Assembly: GCF_051209875.1 (NCBI RefSeq)
Contig: NZ_JBNTQY010000001.1
Location: forward strand, 1,054,001-1,118,000
Direction of reading: 5' to 3'
Length of the DNA stretch: 64,000 nucleotides
Origin: Emticicia sp051209875
Lineage (GTDB): Bacteria > Bacteroidota > Bacteroidia > Cytophagales > Spirosomataceae
Part shown: one piece after another, positions 54,523-63,329 of the stretch
Layout of the letters: each line of letters starts with the position of its first letter
How positions within the stretch are numbered: the first letter of the stretch is position 1
Translations under genes and position numbers: made by a program
Notes under the pieces: model-generated
What the model was told of the DNA's origin: nothing
Seen by the model: the letters and a program-made list of their open reading frames with translations, nothing else
Database searches by the model: none

Positions 54523-56025
54523 TTATTTCAACTTAATACTATAAGCCTGAATCAAAGGTGGGTTTTCGGGCGACATCGTGAAACTTACTTCGATATTTGC
54601 TTTTTCTCCTTCCAACACAAACTTGCCTCTTAGAGCATTTTCTGCCACAATTTCATTGACTTTTAATATTTTTCCAGCTTTTTCAAATATGCCTTCTGCT
54701 TCGGCTTTTAGTAAGTCAGGAAAATAATCTAAGAAAAAGTTTTCAGCAAAAATGCCTGTTTTTTCAGCATTTTGCCACGAAGGTAAAAGCTTTACCAATT
54801 CATTCTGGCGTTGCTTCAATATTGACGAAACTGGAAACGGATTAGGTGTAAGACCTGCTTTTTCGACAATGAATGGTAAAATCTGACTATTCATCAGAGC
54901 GGCACCACCATAAGTACCATTGGTAAAAGTAACGATTCCGAGACCATATTGTGGCAATATTTTCCAGTCAGAACCAAAACCTGGTAAACCACCCGAATGC
55001 CCGACGCTGGTTATTTGATTGCAGTTTTTATCAATACGCAGACCGTATCCATAAAATGAAACATTGGTACAAGGCTCGCCCGAACCCATAAATCCACGGT
55101 TATTCATGCTATTGAAATTCCACGTAAAGTGCATTTCTTTAAGGGAGCTTTTTTTCAAAATAGATGAATTGGGCGAACCAGTTTGATAGGCTGCTTGGTG
55201 GAGAGACATGTACTTAGCAAAATCTTCAATAGATGTTAGAACACCACCCATAATTCCGTAAGCACCGTCATCTTCAATAGGCTGCTCAATATATTGTTCT
55301 CTCAGCCAACGATAGCCCATCACAAGTTGATTATTAGGTACTTTTTTGTAATCCCAGAAAGTATTATTCATACCCAAAGGCCTCCAAATACGCTCAATGA
55401 TATAGCTTTGGTAGCTTTGTCCAGAAACTTTTTTGATGATATAACCCAACATCGCAAAGCCCATATTGCTATATTCGTAAGCAATACCTGGCTCGTTGGA
55501 AAATGAAATTCCCTTTTTAAACATCTTCAACATTGCCTCTTCTGAAATGCCCAATTGTCGGTCTCCCCAAGGATTATCTTCGGGAAATCCCGCTGCATGC
55601 GAAAGTAAATGTCGAATCGTAATTTCGGGAGAATCTGTTGAATATTTTTGACCTTTTAGTTCCGAAATATACATCGAAACAGGGTCATCTAATTTCAGTT
55701 TTCCTGCGTCACGCAATTGCAAAATTGCTACCGAAGCAAAACTTTTAGACATCGAAGCAATGCGATAAACTGATTGATTATCAGCAGTTTTATTGGTTTT
55801 ATAATTGATGATGCCCTTGTTGCTTTGATAAATTATTTTCCCATCAAGCACCAAGGCATAAGACACACTTGAAAGATGATTTTTTACCCTAAAGTCTTGA
55901 AACTTATTATCAAGTTCGGGAATTAGGTTTTTAATTTTTGAAATTTCTTCTTCGCTTGATTGAGCAAATACATTTAAACAAGATAAGAGTAGGCAAAAGA
56001 AGGAAATAGCAATGCGTTTTTTCAT
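54523..56025 (-). CDS. Serine hydrolase, class C beta-lactamase-like
   Basis: 500 residues with a signal peptide (ISFFCLLLSCLNVFAQ). The nucleophile motif is Ser91-M-S-Lys94, the second is Tyr185-Ser-Asn187 in YEYSNMGFAMLGYII, and the third is His343-Ser-Gly in VGHSGGLPGFGSDW. RHLLSHAAGFPEDNPWG is also typical. After about 385 comes an extra C-terminal domain (about 115 residues, FLDYFPDLLKAEAEGIFEKAGKI) seen in many non-lactamase members. These are mostly peptidases or esterases; beta-lactam hydrolysis is not implied. The protein is periplasmic. Confidence 0.9.
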   Translation of the reverse strand: MKKRIAISFFCLLLSCLNVFAQSSEEEISKIKNLIPELDNKFQDFRVKNHLSSVSYALVLDGKIIYQSNKGIINYKTNKTADNQSVYRIASMSKSFASVAILQLRDAGKLKLDDPVSMYISELKGQKYSTDSPEITIRHLLSHAAGFPEDNPWGDRQLGISEEAMLKMFKKGISFSNEPGIAYEYSNMGFAMLGYIIKKVSGQSYQSYIIERIWRPLGMNNTFWDYKKVPNNQLVMGYRWLREQYIEQPIEDDGAYGIMGGVLTSIEDFAKYMSLHQAAYQTGSPNSSILKKSSLKEMHFTWNFNSMNNRGFMGSGEPCTNVSFYGYGLRIDKNCNQITSVGHSGGLPGFGSDWKILPQYGLGIVTFTNGTYGGAALMNSQILPFIVEKAGLTPNPFPVSSILKQRQNELVKLLPSWQNAEKTGIFAENFFLDYFPDLLKAEAEGIFEKAGKILKVNEIVAENALRGKFVLEGEKANIEVSFTMSPENPPLIQAYSIKLK

Positions 56026-56127
56026 GTTTGATTGATGTTTAGATTTCTTCTTTGGTATTTGATAAAGATAGAAAAAAATGACAATAATTTTATCTATGTG
56101 GAGAAATGTAAGTTTTTTAGTGAAAAA

Positions 56128-57417
56128 TTAACTTGGGTAAACATATCCTTTTCGATAATCACGACTTAAAAACTTATTCGCTGCTTTATCATTGGTGATG
56201 ATTTCCTTTTGTCCGTCCCAATCCAAACTCTTTCCAGCTTTTAATGATGCCATCCCCAACAAGCACATATTGGTTGCCCGATGTCCTTTTAAAATATCAG
56301 CAAATGGCAATTCTTTTGATTTAATCGACTTCAATAAATCAGCAAAAACGAGGTCGATATTTTGTTGGTCAGGCATATTGAGTTTAGCATCTTGATGAAT
56401 TATCTCTTTATTTTTATCTCTTGGATAAAATGTCCAACCGTTAATCCAACCCATGTGGAAAGTACCTTCCGTGCCATGAAAATAAACACCTACATTTTCC
56501 GACTTTTGTGTTGGTCGGCCATTCAAAATACTATGTTCCCATGTACAACTAAAATCTTCAAAATCATAAACTACAATCTGGCTTTCTGGTGCATTATTAT
56601 TATCGGTTCTGGTTTTATCTGTTGTAATAGAGAATATTTTTTTAGGAGCAATTTCCTCAGTCCACCACAAAATCTGGTCGAACCAATGTGGCCCCCAGTC
56701 GCCTAGTTGACCATTAGCGAATTCTAAATGTTGTCGCCAACTTCTTGGATGAATACTCGAATTGTATGGAACAAGTGGAGCAGGTCCACACCAAGCATTC
56801 CAATCTATTTCTGTTGGTGCTTGTTCATCAGCAATGATTTTTCCTGGGCCATAGCTATAAGTTACAAAAGCACGTACTTCTTTTATTGTTCCCACTTTTC
56901 CTGATTTCAAAAACTCTTGTCCACTTACATTATGTGGTGAATATCTTCTATGAAAACCTGCAATACAAATTCGTTGGGTATCACGAGCAGTTTTCACAAT
57001 GGCCTTGCCTTCATTGAGCGTATGGCTGATGGGTTTTTCGAGATAGACATGAGCTCCTGCTTTCATGGCATCAATCGCAATGAGTGCGTGCCAATGATCA
57101 GGGGTAGCATTAATTACAATTTCAGGTTTTTCTTTATGGAGTAATTCTTGATAATTTTTATAGATTTTTGGGCGGTCGCTACAAAGTTTTGTTACTTCTT
57201 CTAAGCATTTTTTTGACTGGCGGTCGTCCACATCACATAGAGCTACCACCTGACACTCGCCTGACTTGATGGCTTCACGCAAAATATTTGTACCCCACCA
57301 ACCAGTGCCAATCAAGGCAAGTTTATATTTACTTTGTGAAGCATAAGTGATAAAAGGACGAGCCAAAACTGCACCAGTTGCTAATGCCGATGTACGAAGA
57401 AAGTCTTTACGATTCAT
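56128..57417 (-). CDS. Gfo/Idh/MocA family oxidoreductase with Tat-like leader
   Basis: 429 residues. N-terminus MNRKDFLRTSALATGAVLARP is a Tat-like leader with an RK in place of RR. The Rossmann domain includes ALIGTGWWGTNILREAIKSGECQVVALCDVDD and PEIVINATPDHWHALIAIDAMKAGAHVYLEKPISHTLNEGKAIV, with the canonical EKP lysine. The C-terminal domain has GQLGDWGPHWFDQILWW and LDWDGQKEIITNDKAANKFLSRDYRKGYVYP. It differs from the enzyme at 6784-8160 by sequence and motif (EKP versus QKP) and is not its recent duplicate. Sugar or 3-keto-sugar substrates are likely for the family. Confidence 0.9.
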   Translation of the reverse strand: MNRKDFLRTSALATGAVLARPFITYASQSKYKLALIGTGWWGTNILREAIKSGECQVVALCDVDDRQSKKCLEEVTKLCSDRPKIYKNYQELLHKEKPEIVINATPDHWHALIAIDAMKAGAHVYLEKPISHTLNEGKAIVKTARDTQRICIAGFHRRYSPHNVSGQEFLKSGKVGTIKEVRAFVTYSYGPGKIIADEQAPTEIDWNAWCGPAPLVPYNSSIHPRSWRQHLEFANGQLGDWGPHWFDQILWWTEEIAPKKIFSITTDKTRTDNNNAPESQIVVYDFEDFSCTWEHSILNGRPTQKSENVGVYFHGTEGTFHMGWINGWTFYPRDKNKEIIHQDAKLNMPDQQNIDLVFADLLKSIKSKELPFADILKGHRATNMCLLGMASLKAGKSLDWDGQKEIITNDKAANKFLSRDYRKGYVYPS

Positions 57418-57500
57418 TTTTATAAGGGTTTTGAATAGATTTTCAGAAAATTAAGTTTTATCCTTTTATCTTGCAATAGAATCTTTAAAAGTTTCCTTTA

Positions 57501-58808
57501 ATGAACCTAAAACCTACCCTAAAAACCGAAATATTGGCAGGCGTTTCTACATTCTTAGCCACGATGTATATCATTATTGTCAATCCTGCCATTCTTAGTC
57601 AATCAGGAATGTCGTTTAATGGTGTGCTTACCGCTACCGTTTTATTATCGTTTTTTTGTAGCTTAATGATGGGTATTTATGCTAAAAATCCCATTGTTGT
57701 TGCTCCCGGAATGGGCATGAATGCTTTTTTTACATTTACTGCCGTCAAAGGAATGGGAATCTCATGGCAAGTGGCTCTGGGAGCTGTATTTTGGGCAGGT
57801 ATTATCTTTTTGTTATTATCAATTTTCAATGTTCGCACCCAAATCGTAAAAGCCATTCCGAAGCAATTACGCTATGCTATTTCAGCAGGAATTGGGCTTT
57901 TTATTACACTTATTGGTTTTGCCAACGCCAAATTTATTGTACCAAATCCTGCTACTATGATTGGTATTGCTAATTTGCATGACCCAATTGTTATAACTTT
58001 TTTAATTGGTTTGGCAATTACCATGCTATTACTCGTCAAACGCATACAAGGTGGTATTATTTTAGGTATTTTATTAACAACGCTCATTGCCATTCCTGTT
58101 GGAAGATGGTGGGGCGATGCCTCTGCCATCAATTTTGGACAAAAGACTTTGGTTACATGGCAAGGTGTTTTTTCTGCTCCTGATTTTAGTTTATTATTTC
58201 AATTAGATATTGTTAATTCACTGAAAATAAGCCTTTTACCCGTTATTTTTGCTTTTGTATTTACTGATTTATTTGATAGCCTTTCAACATTTGTAGGCGT
58301 TGCTGAAGCAGCCGATTTATACGATGTTGATGGTGAACCACACAATATAAAGCAATCGCTGTTGACCGATGCCGTAGCAACAACAATGGGTGGCTTATTG
58401 GGAACGAGTCCAGGTACAGCTTTTATTGAGTCGGCAGTTGGTATTAGTCAAGGTGGGCGAACAGGTGTAACAGCTATAACAGCAGGTATTTTATTCTTAC
58501 CATTCATGTTTTTGTCGCCTTTGTTGGGTATTATTCCTGCTATTGCTACTGCTCCTGCACTAATCGTAGTTGGTGTTTTAATGATGAAACCTGTCACCAA
58601 AATCAATTGGGATGAACTTGATAATGCCATTCCAGCTTTTTTAGCAATGGTTTTGATACCATTTTCTTATTCAATCACTCAAGGTATTATCTGGGGCTTT
58701 TTATCTTGGACAATCATCAAAATTTTTCAGGGAAAAATGAAAGAAGTATCTTGGATGCTGATTATAATTGACTTTTTTGCCCTTTGGGCTTTGTATTTGG
58801 GGCATTAA
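57501..58808 (+). CDS. NCS2-type purine permease (AzgA-like guanine/hypoxanthine transporter)
   Basis: 435 residues with 12-14 hydrophobic segments. LKTEILAGVSTFLATMYIIIVNPAILSQSGM, APGMGMNAFFTFT, FVFTDLFDSLSTFVGVAEAADLYD and LLGTSPGTAFIESAVGISQGGRTGVTAI are AzgA-clade motifs. It is a proton symporter for guanine, hypoxanthine or adenine in the inner membrane. The following gene is a nucleosidase with a signal peptide, starting 33 bp later, so the base released outside the cytoplasm could be taken up here. Confidence 0.93.
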   Translation: MNLKPTLKTEILAGVSTFLATMYIIIVNPAILSQSGMSFNGVLTATVLLSFFCSLMMGIYAKNPIVVAPGMGMNAFFTFTAVKGMGISWQVALGAVFWAGIIFLLLSIFNVRTQIVKAIPKQLRYAISAGIGLFITLIGFANAKFIVPNPATMIGIANLHDPIVITFLIGLAITMLLLVKRIQGGIILGILLTTLIAIPVGRWWGDASAINFGQKTLVTWQGVFSAPDFSLLFQLDIVNSLKISLLPVIFAFVFTDLFDSLSTFVGVAEAADLYDVDGEPHNIKQSLLTDAVATTMGGLLGTSPGTAFIESAVGISQGGRTGVTAITAGILFLPFMFLSPLLGIIPAIATAPALIVVGVLMMKPVTKINWDELDNAIPAFLAMVLIPFSYSITQGIIWGFLSWTIIKIFQGKMKEVSWMLIIIDFFALWALYLGH

Positions 58809-58840
58809 AAATGTCCTGTAAGCACGCTAAATATATTGAA

Positions 58841-59644
58841 ATGAAAACAAAACTATTATTTATATTAATCGTCATATTTACGAGCAATTCTTTCGCTCAA
58901 AGAATCGCTATTTTAGGAGCAATGCCCGAAGAAGTACAATTGCTCGAATCGCAATTAGAACACCCAAAAACTAAAAATATTTTAGGTTTTGAATTCAAAA
59001 CGGGCAAACTCAATGGAAGAAAAGTCGTCATTGGTGAAACAGGCATAGGCAAAGTGAATGCAAGTGTCACTACTACGCTGATTATTAAGCAGTTTGCTCC
59101 GAAAGTAATTATTTTCACTGGCGTAGCAGGGGCAGTCAACCCTGACTTGAATCAAGGAGACATTTTGATTGGCAAACGTCTTTCTTATCATGATTATGGA
59201 AGGCTAAGCAATGAAGGTTTTTTGCCAAATCCAACGAGAAATCCACATACAAAAAAGCAAAATCCACAGTACTTTTTAGCTGATTCAAGTTTAATTTTTT
59301 TGGCAATTCAAGTATCACAAAACATTGATTTGCAAAAAGTTACACCAAAATCTCCTGCTCCTCATATTTCCACAGGAACAATTGTGACGGGCGATAGCTT
59401 TGTTGCTTCAAGTACTGCTGTTGATAGTTTTAGAAAAATTTATCAAGCCGATGCGACTGAGATGGAAGGTGCAGCAGTAGCTCAAATTTGTTTTCAACAA
59501 AATATCCCTTTCTTGGTTATTAGAAGTATTAGTGACAAAGCCAACGAAGCTGCCCCACTTGATTTTCAAGCATTTAAAAAAATAGCATCTGATAATTCGG
59601 CAACTTTAGTAAAAGCAATCATTCAGCAAATAAATTTTAATTAA
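58841..59644 (+). CDS. Exported 5'-methylthioadenosine/S-adenosylhomocysteine nucleosidase-like enzyme
   Basis: 267 residues from the ATG at 58841. This gives a signal peptide (MKTKLLFILIVIFTSNSFAQ), whereas a longer frame from 58784 overlaps the permease gene. The catalytic body is a PNP/UDP fold: IAILGAMPEEVQLLES with the acid at AMPEE, FTGVAGAVNPDLNQGDILIG, then DATEMEGAAVAQICFQQNIPFLVIRSISDKA with the catalytic Asp. Cytoplasmic MTA/SAH nucleosidases lack a leader, so this one should act in the periplasm and release adenine or another base. It is next to a purine permease, consistent with nucleoside salvage from the environment. Confidence 0.88.
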   Translation: MKTKLLFILIVIFTSNSFAQRIAILGAMPEEVQLLESQLEHPKTKNILGFEFKTGKLNGRKVVIGETGIGKVNASVTTTLIIKQFAPKVIIFTGVAGAVNPDLNQGDILIGKRLSYHDYGRLSNEGFLPNPTRNPHTKKQNPQYFLADSSLIFLAIQVSQNIDLQKVTPKSPAPHISTGTIVTGDSFVASSTAVDSFRKIYQADATEMEGAAVAQICFQQNIPFLVIRSISDKANEAAPLDFQAFKKIASDNSATLVKAIIQQINFN

Positions 59645-59710
59645 AATAGATTTTCAAAATTAAGCTTATTACTTTTGCCCCCCACAATCTAAACAAAAAA
59701 GACTATTTTA

Positions 59711-60850
59711 ATGACCTACGATTTCGACGAGATAATTGACAGAACCAATACTGATAGTTTCAAATGGGACAAATACAAAGACCGTGACATCATTCCACTT
59801 TGGGTGGCTGATATGGATTTTAAATCAGCTCCACCGATTATCAATGCCTTAGAAAATGTAGCAAAATCGGGTGTTTATGGTTATTGGCATACGCCTGATG
59901 AATTAATTGAGGTAGTTATCAAACGTCTTGAAAATCGACATCATTGGAAAATACAAAAAGAATGGATTGTATGGTTACCAGGAATGGTTCCAGGATTAAC
60001 ACTTTCTTGCTTGGTAGTAGGAAATGATGGAGATGAGGTGATGACAACCGTCCCCGTTTATGGCCCGTTTATGAGAGCTCCACTTGCTACTCGAAAAAAC
60101 TTGGTAAAAGTACCTTTGCAGTTGGTAAACAATCGCTGGACTTTTGACTTTGATGCCATCCGAGCTGCCATTACACCACGCACAAAAGTGTTTATGTTGT
60201 GTAATCCATATAATCCTGCGGGAACTGTTTTTACCAAAGAAGAACTTCAAACTCTGTCTGATATTTGTATCGAACATAATATTGTGATTTGTGCTGATGA
60301 AATCCATTGTGACTTAATTTTGGATGAAACAAAAAAACATATTTCGATAGCGACACTCAACAAAAAAATTGAAAATCAGTCAATCACCTTGCTTTCTCCA
60401 AGTAAAACCTTCAATATTGCTGGCTTAGGTTGTTCGTTTGCGGTGATTCCAAATGATGAAATTCGCTCAAAATTTGCAGCAATTCGCTCAATTATTCAAC
60501 CTGAAGTTTCAGCATTTGCTTATCAAGCTGCTCTTGCTGCTTATCGTGACAGTGAAGAATGGCATCAACAATTATTGGTTTATTTACGCAAAAACCATGA
60601 CTTTATTTTACAAGAAATGAATACCTTCAAAGGTTTCAAAATGCAGCCTCTCGAAGCAACCTATTTGGCTTGGATTGATACAAGAGAGTCAGAAATTGAA
60701 AACGTTGCTAAAATCATTGAAGATGCTGGAGTTGCCATTTCGGAAGGAGGGATGTCTTTTGATGGAAAAGGTTTTATTCGACTTAATTTTGGTACACAAA
60801 TGCGAAGATTAGAAGCCGCTATTTGGCGAATGAGAAAGGTTCTTTTTTAA
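59711..60850 (+). CDS. MalY/PatB family aminotransferase (cystathionine beta-lyase type)
   Basis: 379 residues. Class I PLP fold: YDFDEIIDRTNTDSFKWDKYK and IPLWVADMDFKSAPPIINAL are the MalY/PatB opening. VYGPFMRAP, CNPYNPAGTVFTKEEL, CADEIHCDLIL and the PLP Lys in SPSKTFNIAGLG follow, then FIRLNFGTQMRRLEAAIWRM. These enzymes cleave C-S bonds of cystathionine or cysteine conjugates; some are aminotransferases. It follows the nucleosidase by 66 bp. Pairing with a methylthioadenosine nucleosidase hints at sulfur metabolism, but linkage is not proven. Confidence 0.92.
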   Translation: MTYDFDEIIDRTNTDSFKWDKYKDRDIIPLWVADMDFKSAPPIINALENVAKSGVYGYWHTPDELIEVVIKRLENRHHWKIQKEWIVWLPGMVPGLTLSCLVVGNDGDEVMTTVPVYGPFMRAPLATRKNLVKVPLQLVNNRWTFDFDAIRAAITPRTKVFMLCNPYNPAGTVFTKEELQTLSDICIEHNIVICADEIHCDLILDETKKHISIATLNKKIENQSITLLSPSKTFNIAGLGCSFAVIPNDEIRSKFAAIRSIIQPEVSAFAYQAALAAYRDSEEWHQQLLVYLRKNHDFILQEMNTFKGFKMQPLEATYLAWIDTRESEIENVAKIIEDAGVAISEGGMSFDGKGFIRLNFGTQMRRLEAAIWRMRKVLF

Positions 60851-60855
60851 TGAAA

Positions 60856-61006
60856 GATACTAGATTTGAGATACTAGATTTGAGAAAAATATAAATTCGT
60901 ATTTCATATCTCAAATCTTATGCCTCAACTCCTGTATCACACGTCTCGTATCTCAAATCTAGTATCTCGTATCTCAAATCTAGTATCTCGTATCTCAAAT
61001 CTCATG
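60856..61006. repeat. Inverted heptanucleotide repeat arrays between the MalY-type gene and the next gene
   Basis: The left array 60856-60890 reads GATACTA, GATTTGA, GATACTA, GATTTGA, GAAAAAT. The right array 60909-61006 holds 14 consecutive in-phase heptads, including three exact copies of TCTCGTA, TCTCAAA, with TCTAGTA between them. The last heptad, TCTCATG, contains the start codon at 61004. The arms are complementary (TCAAATC/GATTTGA, TAGTATC/GATACTA). Confidence 0.9.
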
Positions 61007-61567
61007 CACGAAATAGAGCCAACTTATCATTGGCAGAAATATTACCAAGCTGAAAAAGACCAAAAATCACCCTTTTATGGGCGTAATTATGGGAATGTGT
61101 ACGAAAATACTATTTATGGTTATTATATTGACCCATTTTGGGACGAAATTGGCTCTGAAACTTTATTTTGCAAACTCTTGATTGTTGATTATAATAATTG
61201 CTATGCCATTATCGAGCTTTTTGGTGAATGGAATGATACACTGCACAATGACATCATGTTCTTAAAACGAACAGTCATTGACCATTTGACGAAAAAAGGC
61301 ATTAATCAGTTTATTCTCATTGGCGAAAATATCTTTCAGTTTCACGGTGGAGAAGAAGATTATTACGAAGAATGGTTTGAAGATGTGGAAGATGGTTGGA
61401 TTGCAGCAGTTAGTTTTCGGGAATTTGTTATAGCTGAATTTAAGCGTTATCATTTAGATTCATATATCAACTTTGGCGGTACATTACAAATTGATAATTG
61501 GAGAACTTTGAAACCCAATCTATTTTATGAATTAGTTAAAGGGTTGATTTTGAGGAGATTAATTTGA
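61004..61567 (+). CDS. Hypothetical protein, 187 residues
   Basis: The start at 61004 is chosen because the open frame continues upstream only through the heptad array, translating as repeated RISNLVS. Unrecognised protein. It is rich in Tyr, Trp and acid residues: YHWQKYYQAEKDQKSPFYGRNY, YGYYIDPFWDEIGSETLFCKLLIVDY and FHGGEEDYYEEWFEDVEDGW. There are no membrane segments or signal peptide, so it is probably cytoplasmic. The protein seems complete. The stop codon lies within another heptad run (61564 on). Confidence 0.65.
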   Translation: MHEIEPTYHWQKYYQAEKDQKSPFYGRNYGNVYENTIYGYYIDPFWDEIGSETLFCKLLIVDYNNCYAIIELFGEWNDTLHNDIMFLKRTVIDHLTKKGINQFILIGENIFQFHGGEEDYYEEWFEDVEDGWIAAVSFREFVIAEFKRYHLDSYINFGGTLQIDNWRTLKPNLFYELVKGLILRRLI

Positions 61568-61620
61568 GATACGAGAAAAATATAATCTCGTATCTCAAGT
61601 CCCATATCTTGTATCGAAAA
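61564..61620. repeat. Heptanucleotide hairpin after the hypothetical gene
   Basis: A 13-bp perfect stem (61564-61576 with 61586-61598) is built of the same heptads as 60909-61006: TCTCGTA and TCTCAAG at 61586-61599, then TCCCATA, TCTTGTA, TCGAAAA. The left arm contains the stop codon TGA (61565-61567). The array ends 1 bp before the stop of the convergent esterase gene, so it may terminate both transcripts. Confidence 0.85.
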
Positions 61621-61621
61621 A

Positions 61622-62545
61622 TTACTTCATCAACTTCCTATCTTTTAGCCAATCTTCCATGCGAGATGCCCATGTTTCTACTGGTCCTCTGCCTTTTTTC
61701 GTGAGTCCATAGCCATGGCCGCCTTTTTCATAAATATGCATTTCAACAGGCACTTTATTTTTCTTACAAGCTAAAAAGTAAGAGATACTATTTTCAGGTT
61801 GTACACCATCGTCGGTTGTACTTATTAAGAATGTTGGAGGAGTATCTTTTGTTACTTGCTTTTCGTTAGAATAAAGCTCCATTTTTTCGACTGTTGGATT
61901 TTTGCCAATCAAATTGTCTCTCGAACCAAAATGCGTAAACTTATCACTAAAAGTAATTACTGGGTAAATCAACAATGAAAAATCTGGACGAACACTCACA
62001 TTTGCGTCGGTGATTTCGCCTACTTGCGAAGTAAAATGTGTTGAAGCTGTTGAAGCTAAATGCCCACCTGCCGAAAAGCCCATGATACCAATTTTATCTA
62101 CTGAAACACCATACTTTGCTGCATTTTTACGAACAATTCTCATTGCTTGCTGGGCATCTTGTAGGGGACGAATTTCTTTGTTTTCAAACAAATTATCTTG
62201 TGGTAAACGATATTTTAAGACAAAAACATTCATTCCACGTTCATTAAACCATTTAGCAATATCATAGCCTTCGTGGTCAATCGCCAAAATACCATAGCCT
62301 CCACCTGGACAAATGATTACAGTGGCATCAGATGTTTGTTTTTTGGCTTTAAAGAAATACAAGGCTGGTTGGGTCACATCTTTGACACGAGTGATACCAT
62401 CGGTGGTTTTTGAATCTTCAGGAATTTGAACACCCGCTTTCAAGCCAGGTGTGCCTTCAGGATAAAGCAAAATTGTTTCGTTTCCTTGAGCAAAAGTTTT
62501 TGACAAGATAGTCATTAGAAATAGAGTGAATAAAAGGTTTTTCAT
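61622..62545 (-). CDS. Secreted alpha/beta hydrolase, BD-FAE/xylan-esterase-like
   Basis: 307 residues from the ATG at 62545 (MKNLLFTLFLMTILSKTFAQG, a signal peptide). The oxyanion region is VIICPGGGYGILAIDHEGYDIAKWFNERG. The nucleophile is in IGIMGFSAGGHLAS, the acid in LISTTDDGVQPENSISYF, and the His in EKGGHGYGL. This pattern is of the BD-FAE/Axe family, esterases that often remove acetyl or feruloyl groups from plant polysaccharides. A carbohydrate-esterase role is plausible because a SusCD pair is in the genome; the substrate is not proved. Confidence 0.88.
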   Translation of the reverse strand: MKNLLFTLFLMTILSKTFAQGNETILLYPEGTPGLKAGVQIPEDSKTTDGITRVKDVTQPALYFFKAKKQTSDATVIICPGGGYGILAIDHEGYDIAKWFNERGMNVFVLKYRLPQDNLFENKEIRPLQDAQQAMRIVRKNAAKYGVSVDKIGIMGFSAGGHLASTASTHFTSQVGEITDANVSVRPDFSLLIYPVITFSDKFTHFGSRDNLIGKNPTVEKMELYSNEKQVTKDTPPTFLISTTDDGVQPENSISYFLACKKNKVPVEMHIYEKGGHGYGLTKKGRGPVETWASRMEDWLKDRKLMK

Positions 62546-62668
62546 TGTTGAAAAAAGACGTATCCAAAACGTCAATAGTTTTTATGGTTGATAGATTAAA
62601 TACAAAGTTGAAAAAAAATATTGTTTCACGAAGTTTTTCCGACAATATTGTAAAAAGTTTTATAAAAT

Positions 62669-63247
62669 ATGCCAATTGAGTTTCAATATTGCCTTCAATT
62701 CTTTCAGATGATTTCTCCATTAAAGGATGAAAGCATTGCTGCTGTTTTGTCTATTCTTTCTCAAGAAAGTTTTGCTAAAAAAGAATTTTTAGTTCGACAA
62801 GGTGATATTTCTACAAAATTATATTTTGTTTATTCAGGATGTGTACGTGAGTTTTTTGAAGATGCCAATGCCAATGAAGTCAATACTTGGTTTGGTTTTG
62901 AAAACTCTATAGCTATTTCAACCTATAGTTTTTTTTCTCAGAAACCAAGTTTGACACATATACAAGCCATTGAAGATTTAAAGACAATTGTTATTAAATA
63001 TGAAGATTTACAATGCCTTTTTGACCAATTTCATGACATCGAACGACTCGGAAGGCTTATTGTAGAGCAGTATTTAGTGCAAATTGAAGAAATGAAAATT
63101 ATCCTTCAAACCCTTTCTGCTCGTGAACGCTACGAATACATTATTAATAATAAACCTGAAATTATCCAACGAATTCCATTAAAATACCTTGCTTCTTTCT
63201 TGGGAATTCAGCTCGAAACTTTGAGCAGAGTTAGAAATCAGAAATAA
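62669..63247 (+). CDS. Crp/Fnr family transcriptional regulator
   Basis: 192 residues. The cyclic-nucleotide-binding-like beta-barrel (about 20-115) includes ESFAKKEFLVRQGDISTKLYFVYSGCVREFF and FSQKPSLTHIQAIEDLKTIVIKYEDLQ. A linker helix and a C-terminal helix-turn-helix (PLKYLASFLGIQLETLSRVR) follow. This is the single-domain-like form frequent in Bacteroidota. An ATG at 62708 would give 179 residues. It is divergent from the esterase gene and 124 bp from its start, so it may regulate it. Confidence 0.88.
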   Translation: MPIEFQYCLQFFQMISPLKDESIAAVLSILSQESFAKKEFLVRQGDISTKLYFVYSGCVREFFEDANANEVNTWFGFENSIAISTYSFFSQKPSLTHIQAIEDLKTIVIKYEDLQCLFDQFHDIERLGRLIVEQYLVQIEEMKIILQTLSARERYEYIINNKPEIIQRIPLKYLASFLGIQLETLSRVRNQK

Positions 63248-63329
63248 TAATATAGTTTATTAAGCTAAACTTACCAAGCCTGATACATTATAACAATTTT
63301 CTAAGAAATCATCCGACGTGGTACGTTTA

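Noticed and set aside
54523..56025. Beta-lactam resistance gene
   Set aside because: SxxK, YSN and HSG motifs define the wider serine hydrolase family; the extra C-terminal domain is typical of peptidase or esterase members rather than AmpC enzymes.
60909..61006. CRISPR-like direct repeats
   Set aside because: The 21-bp repetition has no spacers of unique sequence, units are 7 bp and degenerate, and no cas genes are present.
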